21,057 nt of DNA from Actinomycetota bacterium (GTDB taxonomy: Bacteria > Actinomycetota > Actinomycetes > Propionibacteriales > Propionibacteriaceae). Where the stretch lies: NCBI GenBank assembly GCA_016213595.1, contig JACRAA010000416.1, positions 1 through 21,057 on the forward strand. Reading direction: 5' to 3'. Shown here one piece after another: positions 7,752 through 14,943 of this stretch. The notes beneath the pieces are model-generated. The model was not told the origin of the DNA. It searched no databases and saw only the letters and a program-made list of their open reading frames with translations. Each line of letters begins with the position of its first letter. Position 1 is the stretch's first letter. The translations under genes and the position numbers were made by a program.

Positions 7752-7919
7752 TCACCTCTGTACCGAGACCTGTGCTGCGACGTCTTGGTCGAACGCTGTC
7801 ACCAGCGGGACCGCAACGGCGAGCAGTGCGGCGAGGAGTCCGAGGATGAGCGTGGTCCGTGCAGCCGGGCCGGGAAGAGCTTCCCTCAGTGCCGCCAGAA
7901 GACTGCCGTTCGAAACCAT
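7752..7919 (-). CDS. Small single-pass membrane protein (55 aa), unknown
   Basis: A 55-residue frame from ATG at 7919 to TGA at 7752. An AGGAGGTGA Shine-Dalgarno, fully complementary to the 16S tail, precedes the ATG; 9 bases separate AGGAGG from the start. The protein has a short N-terminus with two arginines (12, 21), one strongly hydrophobic segment (about 22-43, TTLILGLLAALLAVAVPLV) and a short polar C-terminus (TAFDQDVAAQ...). The charge pattern predicts N-inside. It is transcribed divergently from the FemX gene. No family recognised. The ribosome-binding site is the main reason to believe it. The C-terminus may be truncated: an alternative downstream frame is Pro/Thr-rich and could be joined by a frameshift. 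Confidence 0.65.
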   Translation of the reverse strand: MVSNGSLLAALREALPGPAARTTLILGLLAALLAVAVPLVTAFDQDVAAQVSVQR

Positions 7920-8028
7920 CTCACCTCACCTCCTCGAGACGTGAGTTTTGCCTTGTGGGGCAGGGGACGGTGAGTTCGTGAGGGACTTCTCATGCTCTCT
8001 CAGGAACCTCCGTCCGTCCGCATGCCGG

Positions 8029-8034
8029 TAGATT
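8029..8034 (+). promoter_or_regulatory. -10 box TAGATT, leaderless position
   Basis: TAGATT fits TANNNT and ends 6 bases before the GTG at 8041. No Shine-Dalgarno lies in the spacer (CGCCCC), so the FemX transcript is probably leaderless. Confidence 0.55.
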
Positions 8035-8040
8035 CGCCCC

Positions 8041-9303
8041 GTGAACATCCGGGTCCAGCCGATCAGCGCCGCCGACCACCTCGGCCTCATTGCGGCCCGT
8101 GGGTCCGCGAGCTTCCTCCAGACACCGGCATGGGGGACGGTGAAGAGCGAGTGGCGCTCCGAGAGCCTGGGCTGGTACAACGGCGACGCGCTCATAGGCG
8201 CCGGGCTCGTCCTCTACCGGGACCTGCCCCGCATCGGACGCTCCCTCGCCTATCTTCCGGAGGGGCCGATCCTGGACTGGGCCTCCCCGGAGGTGATGCC
8301 GATGCTCGAGGCCCTCGTCTCGTACCTGTCGACCCGGGGGGCCTTCGCCGTACGGATCGGGCCGGCGATGGTGTGGCGGCGCTGGAGCGCCGAGTCCATC
8401 AAACGCGGGATCGCCGACGACGCCGTCACGCGCCTGTCCGACATCGAGCCGGACGGGATCGACCCAGCCGCCACGCGACTCCGCGGCCGCCTGCGTCACC
8501 GCGGCTGGCTCCCCCAGCACAGCGACGAGGGGTTCGCCGCCGGACAGCCGGAGTTCAACTTCCAGCTGCCCCTCGAAGGCCGTACGCAGGAACAGCTCCT
8601 CGCGGGCATGAACCAGCTGTGGCGGCGCAACATCAAGAAGGCGGACAAGGCGGGCGTCCAGGTGACGCAGGGCGGTCGGGACGACCTCGCCGCGTTCCAC
8701 GCCCTGTACCTCGAGACGGCGGCTCGGGACGGCTTCCGGGGGCGGCCGCTGTCGTACTTCCAGACGATGTGGGACGCGCTGCGGGCTGAGGACCCTGACC
8801 GCATCCGGCTGTACCTCGCGCACCACGACGGCGACCTCGTCGCCGCCACGACCTGGGTACGTGTCGGGACGCACGCCTGGTACTCGTACGGCGCGTCCTC
8901 CAACGCCAAGCGCGACGTCCGCGGCTCCAACGCGGTCCAGTGGCGCATGATCACGGATGCACTGGATGCGGGGGCGCATGTGTACGACCTGCGCGGCATC
9001 ACCGAGGGCCTGGCGGCCGACGACCCGGAGATCGGGCTCATCCAGTTCAAGGTGGGCACCGGAGGCGAGGCGGTCCAGTACCTCGGCGAGTGGGACCTGC
9101 CCATCAACCGCGCCCTGTACGCGGCGTTCCGCGCGTACCTCGACCGGTCGCGTTACCTGAGTGCCGCCAAGAGCCTGCTGCGGCTGCCCACCCGCGGTGT
9201 CCGGATGGTCCGGCGGAGGTTTGTCGACCGCACCGCGCCGACAGCGCCCCTGCCCCCGGAGGGCGTGGGGCAGCCGACGGCAGGCGGAGACGGGGAGGCC
9301 TGA
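8041..9303 (+). CDS. FemABX-family peptidoglycan bridge aminoacyltransferase
   Basis: A 420-residue member of the Fem/GNAT-like family that adds amino acids from aminoacyl-tRNA to the side chain of lipid-linked peptidoglycan precursors in the cytoplasm. Evidence: SFLQTPAWGTVKSEW (24-38), the N-terminal signature of these enzymes; MNQLWRRNIKKADKAGV (190-206), the typical arginine/lysine helix; WYSYGASSNAKRDVRGSNAVQW in two pieces near 280-300; and YDLRGI followed by IGLIQFKVGTGGE near the end of the second GNAT domain. The C-terminal 40 residues are basic, then Pro/Gly-rich. GTG at 8041 follows a leaderless -10 box. An alanine-racemase-like gene starts one base after the stop. Which amino acid is added cannot be read from sequence. 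Confidence 0.88.
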   Translation: MNIRVQPISAADHLGLIAARGSASFLQTPAWGTVKSEWRSESLGWYNGDALIGAGLVLYRDLPRIGRSLAYLPEGPILDWASPEVMPMLEALVSYLSTRGAFAVRIGPAMVWRRWSAESIKRGIADDAVTRLSDIEPDGIDPAATRLRGRLRHRGWLPQHSDEGFAAGQPEFNFQLPLEGRTQEQLLAGMNQLWRRNIKKADKAGVQVTQGGRDDLAAFHALYLETAARDGFRGRPLSYFQTMWDALRAEDPDRIRLYLAHHDGDLVAATTWVRVGTHAWYSYGASSNAKRDVRGSNAVQWRMITDALDAGAHVYDLRGITEGLAADDPEIGLIQFKVGTGGEAVQYLGEWDLPINRALYAAFRAYLDRSRYLSAAKSLLRLPTRGVRMVRRRFVDRTAPTAPLPPEGVGQPTAGGDGEA

Positions 9304-9304
9304 G

Positions 9305-10354
9305 ATGAGTGTGGTCCTGCGCGTACCGGCGGCCGACTGGCGCGCCCACCAGCGTCGCGTCCTCGCGGCGACACCCGGCCTTGTGCCCGTCGCGAAGGGG
9401 AACGGGTACGGCTTCGGGCTGGCCCGGTTGGCGACCGAGGCGGCGGCGCTGGGCGTCGACACGCTGGCCGTGGGCACGCCCTCGGAGGTGGACGCGGTAC
9501 GCGACGTGTTCGACGGGCAGGTCGTCGTCCTGCAGCCGTGGCGGCCGGGCGAGCCGGGGGCCGAGGAGCTGCTCTCCGACGAGCGCGTCGTCCACACGGT
9601 GTCGCGGGTCTCCGACCTCGCGCACCTGGCGGCGAGCGGCCTGCGCCCACGCGTGCTGCTCGAGCTGCTCACGTCGATGAAGCGCCACGGAATGCGCGTG
9701 GACGAGCTGCCGGCGGTACGGAAGGTGCTGGCCGAGGACGGCGTCGATGTCGTCGGCTGGACCATCCACCTGCCGATGCCTGCGGCGACCGGCGGCAATG
9801 CCGCGGAGGCGGAACGGCTCGCGAAGGCCGGTCTCGCGGTCCGTACCGGCCGGGTGTGGTTCAGCCACCTGACGGGGGCGGACCACGACCGGCTGCGGGC
9901 GACGCTGTACACGGAGACCCGGGTGCGAGTGGGTACGGAGCTGTGGCTCGGCGGGTCCGTACGGCGCCGTACGAGCGCGACGGTCCTGGACGTGCACCCG
10001 GTGAAGCGTGGCGAGAAGGTCGGCTACTGGCAACGCTCGATGCCGGGGGACGGCCACGTCGTGGTCGTCAGCGGCGGTACCGCGCACGGGATCGCGCTGG
10101 AGGCGCCCACGTCAGCCGCCACTGGCCGGCAGCGCCTCATCTCCGCCGTCAACGGCTCGGTGGAGGCGCTCGGCTGGGCGCGGAGCCCGTTCACGATCGC
10201 CGGCAAGAAGCGCTGGTTCGTCGAGCCGCCGCACATGCAGGCCTCGATGGTGTACGTGCCGGGCTCGAAGGGGATCCCGGCGGTCGGCGACGAGGTCCCC
10301 GTGGAGCTGCGCCTCACCACCGCGACCGTCGACTCGGTCGTCCTGGAGGACTGA
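9305..10354 (+). CDS. Alanine racemase-fold PLP protein (divergent)
   Basis: A 349-residue fold-type III PLP protein. The PLP lysine is in VAKGNGYGFG (Lys31). LLTSMKRHGM (121-130) corresponds to the substrate-site KVDTGMHRLG region of alanine racemase. RVRVGTELWLGG (206-217) matches the phosphate-binding VRPGIALYG strand. KVGYWQRSMPG (238-248) probably supplies the second-domain tyrosine (Tyr241). The C-terminal GRVSMD motif of true alanine racemases is not seen; VVVSGGTAHGIALE occupies that area. ATG 9305 lies one base after the femX stop, so the pair is translationally coupled; the open frame upstream of it lies inside femX. It may make a D-amino acid for the cell wall or act on another substrate. 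Confidence 0.85.
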   Translation: MSVVLRVPAADWRAHQRRVLAATPGLVPVAKGNGYGFGLARLATEAAALGVDTLAVGTPSEVDAVRDVFDGQVVVLQPWRPGEPGAEELLSDERVVHTVSRVSDLAHLAASGLRPRVLLELLTSMKRHGMRVDELPAVRKVLAEDGVDVVGWTIHLPMPAATGGNAAEAERLAKAGLAVRTGRVWFSHLTGADHDRLRATLYTETRVRVGTELWLGGSVRRRTSATVLDVHPVKRGEKVGYWQRSMPGDGHVVVVSGGTAHGIALEAPTSAATGRQRLISAVNGSVEALGWARSPFTIAGKKRWFVEPPHMQASMVYVPGSKGIPAVGDEVPVELRLTTATVDSVVLED

Positions 10355-10390
10355 GCGCGCCGGCTCAGACGCGGGCGTCCCCCGCCAGGC

Positions 10391-10861
10391 TCAGCCGACG
10401 ACGATCAGGACCGCGTGCTTCTCAGCAGCCGAGGTGAGGTAGAACCTCCGCAGCTTCTCGAAGGCCGGCACGACCTTCTTCTCGAGCACGTCGGGCTCGT
10501 CCCAGATCGGCGGGTAGACGCTGGCATCGAGCATCTGGTCGATGTCGAACGCCTCTCGGACGTCGTCGGCCGTCACCGGACCGAGAGCCGCCGCGATCCT
10601 CTCGACGGCGGTGGCGTCCAGGAGCCGTACGGGATGGCCCGGCTGGCTCGGCAGCTCCGTACCGCCCAGGATCGCGTCCTCGGCCCCGCTCGGGATGTCT
10701 TCGCCGGCGGCCAGAAGCCACTTCAGCCCGTGCCAGGTGGTCTTGAGCTCTATGTGCTGCTTACCCGGCACGGCTGCGAGCGTCGTCGCTGCAGTCGGGT
10801 CGGCGACCAGCTGGGCGCGCTCCTCGTCGGTGAGGCTGCGGGCCACCCAGGGCATGGGCAT
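10391..10861 (-). CDS. DUF1877 (YfbM-like) family protein
   Basis: A 156-residue soluble protein of the DUF1877 family, whose biochemical role is unknown. Family landmarks are the lysine-Trp-His stretch LKTTWHGLKWLL (38-49), the ILGGTEL segment (65-71), the FDIDQMLDASVYPPIWD stretch near 105-121, and the final AEKHAVLIVVG. It starts 5 bases after the crgA stop, so both are in one minus-strand operon. ATG is at 10861 or 10855; TAGGA just upstream fits 10855 at 9 bases spacing and 10861 at 3. The protein ends in the 36-bp convergent gap against the racemase-like gene. Confidence 0.82.
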   Translation of the reverse strand: MPMPWVARSLTDEERAQLVADPTAATTLAAVPGKQHIELKTTWHGLKWLLAAGEDIPSGAEDAILGGTELPSQPGHPVRLLDATAVERIAAALGPVTADDVREAFDIDQMLDASVYPPIWDEPDVLEKKVVPAFEKLRRFYLTSAAEKHAVLIVVG

Positions 10862-10866
10862 AGGTC

Positions 10867-11157
10867 CTACTTCCAGAGGGTGGCGAGGCTGAACGCGGCT
10901 GCGATCAAGCCCATGGCGATGAGGATGTTCCAGTTGCCCCAGTCCCTCATGAGGGGGACCATTCCGCCGGCGATGTAGTAGACGACGAGCCACGCGACGC
11001 CCAGGAGACCTACGGTGATGAACAGCGGTGGAACCCAGGCGCGTTGCCCGGGCATGATCGTACGGCGCTGCTTGACCTGGCGATCCTCGGCGAGACTCTG
11101 GGCTCTCTTGAGCCTCCGCTTCTCGTCCGCAGCCTTCCTCGTCCTGGACTCCGGCAC
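10867..11157 (-). CDS. crgA: Cell division protein CrgA
   Basis: A 96-residue small membrane protein that in actinobacteria helps recruit and stabilise divisome components (FtsZ and FtsI in mycobacteria; septation inhibition in Streptomyces). It has a basic cytoplasmic N-terminus (1-40, rich in Lys/Arg), TM1 about 42-64 (WVPPLFITVGLLGVAWLVVYY), a short outside loop, then WGNWNILIAMG leading TM2 (74-95). The WV-P-L-F and G-WN-I patterns are typical of CrgA. GTG at 11157 follows AGGAAGG on the minus strand. Position next to the DUF881 and pabA/pknB block is the conserved actinobacterial arrangement, which secures the name. Confidence 0.92.
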   Translation of the reverse strand: MPESRTRKAADEKRRLKRAQSLAEDRQVKQRRTIMPGQRAWVPPLFITVGLLGVAWLVVYYIAGGMVPLMRDWGNWNILIAMGLIAAAFSLATLWK

Positions 11158-11182
11158 GCCGCACCTACCTTCCTGTCCGCAC

Positions 11183-11188
11183 TAGGGT
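11183..11188 (+). promoter_or_regulatory. -10 box TAGGGT upstream of DUF881 gene
   Basis: TAGGGT fits TANNNT. It lies 5 bases before an in-frame ATG at 11194 and 65 bases before the Shine-Dalgarno-backed ATG at 11254. The transcript start should fall at about 11194-11196, giving either a leaderless 276-residue protein or a 60-base leader. Confidence 0.5.
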
Positions 11189-11253
11189 AGTCAATGCCGC
11201 CCCGTCGAGCAGCATCGACGCCACCGAGGGACCCCCGGCCTGGGAGGAGACGC

Positions 11254-12024
11254 ATGCCCCGCAGCCCAGCAGCAGCTGTCCGGCGAGCTGTGGTCCGGGC
11301 TCTCGTCAAGGCCCGCGCCGCCCGTGGTACGGCCGCGAGCAGGCTCCTCACGGTCGTCGTCATCGCCCTCGCCGGGGTCATGATGGCCTCGGCCGCCGTC
11401 GCAGCCCGGGGGCAGGACCTGAGGCCGAACCGGAACACCGACGTCATCGAGCTCGTACGAGCCCAGGCCGCGCGCAACGTGGACCTCGCCCGGCAGGTGG
11501 GGGCACTGCGCGCAGAGGTCGACAAGCTGTCCACCCAGCAAGGCGGAAGCGTGGTCGACACGTCCGGACAGGCGGAGGCCGGTGCCCTGACCGCGGTGAA
11601 GGGACCTGCCGTGTCGGTGACCCTGACCGACGCGCCGACGAACGTGACCCCGGTCGGCGTCGCCGAGGAGCTGCTCATCGTGCACCAGCAGGACATCCAG
11701 GCCGTCGTCAACGCGATATGGGAGGGCGGCGCCGAAGCCATGACCATCCAGGGACAGCGGGTCACGTCGCGCACCGGCATCAAGTGCGTCGGCAACAGCG
11801 TGCTGCTGCACGGCGTGCCGTACGCGCCCCCGTACGTCCTCGTCGCGATCGGCAACCAGAAGGGGATCGAAGAGGCGTTGGCGTCGTCCGCCTACCTCGA
11901 CGCGTACCGGCAGTACCGCGACAGGTACGGGCTCGGCTATGCCGAGAAGCGTGTCGCGGACGTCACCCTGCCGGGCTACACCGGCGCCATCGACCTCGGC
12001 TACGCGAAGCCCTCCGCACGGTAG
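11254..12024 (+). CDS. DUF881 family membrane-anchored protein
   Basis: A 256-residue DUF881 (YlxW/YlxX-like) protein. It has a basic N-terminus (11-30), one TM segment (about 31-51), a coiled-coil-like stretch (62-95, VIELVRAQAARNVDLARQV) and the outside DUF881 domain with VSVTLTDAP, EELLIVHQQDIQAVVNAIWE and GAEAMTIQGQRV. Function is not established; the conserved place between crgA and pabA suggests a role in envelope or division. ATG 11254 is preferred because GGGAGGAG precedes it. An in-frame ATG at 11194, placed for leaderless translation, would add 20 basic, proline-rich residues. Confidence 0.88.
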   Translation: MPRSPAAAVRRAVVRALVKARAARGTAASRLLTVVVIALAGVMMASAAVAARGQDLRPNRNTDVIELVRAQAARNVDLARQVGALRAEVDKLSTQQGGSVVDTSGQAEAGALTAVKGPAVSVTLTDAPTNVTPVGVAEELLIVHQQDIQAVVNAIWEGGAEAMTIQGQRVTSRTGIKCVGNSVLLHGVPYAPPYVLVAIGNQKGIEEALASSAYLDAYRQYRDRYGLGYAEKRVADVTLPGYTGAIDLGYAKPSAR

Positions 12025-12034
12025 GACGCCCGGA

Positions 12035-12096
12035 GGTAGGCCGCGGACGCGGAGGTGGGCGGGACACAGGTAGGCCGGAGAGCCCCGGTAGGCCGG
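12035..12096. repeat. Short GTAGGCCGG repeats
   Basis: GGTAGGCCG occurs at 12035-12043, 12069-12077 and 12087-12095, and GTAGGCCGG again at 12282-12290. They flank the palindromic element on both sides in the 279-base gap between the DUF881 and pabA genes. Purpose unknown; they may reflect slippage or be protein sites. Confidence 0.45.
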
Positions 12097-12137
12097 CAGC
12101 CGGGACCGAGAGTGTCGCCCAGGGCCTCGCTGCCGCT

Positions 12138-12233
12138 GGTCGGTTTACCACGTTAACCCGGTCAACGTGATGTTCTCACGGCAGATTTGCCATGTGAACG
12201 TCCCAATCACCCACTTAACATGGTGAACCGCGG
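12138..12233. repeat. 96-bp palindromic element, copy 2
   Basis: Homologue of 3053-3148 with identical overall length. The outer arms are CGGTTTACCACGTTAA (12141-12156) and TTAACATGGTGAACCG (12215-12230), imperfect at two positions. The inner hairpin is GGC-AGATTT-GCC (12180-12191). 18 of the first 20 bases and 50 of the right-hand 58 (12173-12230) match copy 1, while the inner left part has diverged. Again it sits between convergent genes (DUF881 and pabA), consistent with a bidirectional terminator or an intergenic repeat family. Confidence 0.85.
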
Positions 12234-12270
12234 ACGCATGAACCGCAGACGCATGAACCGCAGACGCATG
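12223..12270. repeat. 15-bp tandem repeat, about 3 units
   Basis: ATGAACCGCAGACGC is repeated at 12238-12252 and 12253-12267. A diverged first unit (GTGAACCGCGGACGC, 12223-12237) begins inside the right arm of the palindromic element, and a fourth partial unit starts at 12268. The array seems to have grown out of the element's end. Confidence 0.75.
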
Positions 12271-12303
12271 GCCCGGGACGCGTAGGCCGGGAGGCGGAGA
12301 GGA

Positions 12304-12936
12304 CTACTGGACGGCCATCAGCGGGGCTAGGCCGCGGCCGCGCTCCACGGCCTCCGTGTCGCCGCACTCGGCGAGCCACGTGGCGAGCATCTGGTAGCCG
12401 CCTTCGGTGAGCACGGACTCCGGGTGGAACTGGACGGACTCGACCGGCAGCCACCGGTGGCGGACGCCCATGATCACGCCGTCCTCGGTCCACGCCGTGA
12501 CGTCCAGGTCGCCGGGGAGGGACTCGGGCAGGATCGCCAACGAGTGGTACCTGGTGGCTCGCAACGGCGACGGCAGCCCGGCGAACACGCCCGTACCGTT
12601 GTGGAAGACCGGCGAGGTCTTGCCGTGACGCAGCTCGGGTGCCCGGTCGACGACACCGCCGTACGCGACGCCCATGGACTGGAGCCCGAGGCACACGCCG
12701 AAGATCGGCAGCTTGCCCCCGTACCGCCTCACGAGGTCGATGCAGACACCCGCCCGCTCCGGCGTGCCAGGGCCCGGCGACAGCAGGATGCCGTCGAACC
12801 CCGCCACCCAGTCCTGGCCCGCGAACCTCGCGTCGTCGTTGCGCCACACCTCGACCTCGGCCCCGAGCTGGCCCAGGTACTGGACGAGGTTGTAGACGAA
12901 CGAGTCGTAGTTGTCGACCACCAGGATCCGCGTCAT
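12304..12936 (-). CDS. pabA: Anthranilate/aminodeoxychorismate synthase glutaminase component
   Basis: A 210-residue class I glutamine amidotransferase that hydrolyses glutamine and passes ammonia to TrpE or PabB. The catalytic triad is clear: Cys82 in FGVCLGLQ, His171 and Glu173 in VQFHPES. NYDSFVYNLVQYLG (9-22) and SPGPGTPE (53-60) are the family signatures. No synthase large subunit is adjacent, so it is an orphan whose partner lies elsewhere. The gene sits next to pknB in many actinobacteria, where it is named trpG or pabA; sequence alone does not separate the two. ATG 12936 is preceded at 6 bases by GAGAAT, so translation may be leaderless. Confidence 0.9.
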   Translation of the reverse strand: MTRILVVDNYDSFVYNLVQYLGQLGAEVEVWRNDDARFAGQDWVAGFDGILLSPGPGTPERAGVCIDLVRRYGGKLPIFGVCLGLQSMGVAYGGVVDRAPELRHGKTSPVFHNGTGVFAGLPSPLRATRYHSLAILPESLPGDLDVTAWTEDGVIMGVRHRWLPVESVQFHPESVLTEGGYQMLATWLAECGDTEAVERGRGLAPLMAVQ

Positions 12937-12942
12937 GGGGTC

Positions 12943-12948
12943 ATTCTC
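12943..12948 (-). promoter_or_regulatory. -10-like GAGAAT, leaderless position
   Basis: On the minus strand GAGAAT ends 6 bases before the pabA ATG, the same spacing as the TANNNT boxes of the other leaderless candidates. It departs from the consensus at the first base. It suggests pabA is transcribed apart from pknB, whose stop lies 74 bases upstream. Confidence 0.35.
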
Positions 12949-13010
12949 GCGCGGTGCGGAGACCGCCGCCGCGACGGTCCACGGGGGCGCGCGATGCCAG
13001 CCCTGGCCCG

Positions 13011-14822
<1,812 letters not shown>

Positions 14823-14943
14823 GACCCTCCCACGACGCGTGCTCGACTGTTCAGTCCCGGCACATTGTGTCCATTCAACATGAGAGCGGGCTGAATGCTC
14901 TCGTCAGGGCCCCTCAAGATTGGGTTACGGCGTCCCTGGAGCC
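14823..14943 (-). promoter_or_regulatory. pbpA-pknB spacer with hairpin and palindromes
   Basis: This is the only sizeable gap in the minus-strand chain. A hairpin with near-perfect 8-bp arms (14880-14887 with 14897-14904, core GAGAGC/GCTCTC) follows the pbpA stop and may attenuate read-through. Downstream toward pknB are CACATTGTG (14861-14869) and GACTGTTCAGTC (14845-14856), both small palindromes, and a -35-like TTGAAT (minus, 14873-14878). A pknB promoter is plausible, but no clear TANNNT box was identified. Confidence 0.35.

Noticed and set aside
7625..7849. 74-codon plus-strand frame in the gap before femX
   Set aside because: No ribosome-binding site and overlaps the better-supported 55-codon minus-strand gene.
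10355..10390. Terminator in the 36-bp convergent gap between the racemase-like and DUF1877 genes
   Set aside because: Only 4-5 bp stems with very short loops (GACGC/GCGTC) can be drawn; not convincing by eye.
12215..12847. Frame whose C-terminus repeats CVCGSCV
   Set aside because: The cysteine repeats are only the translation of the 15-bp tandem array, and the rest is antisense-frame shadow of pabA.
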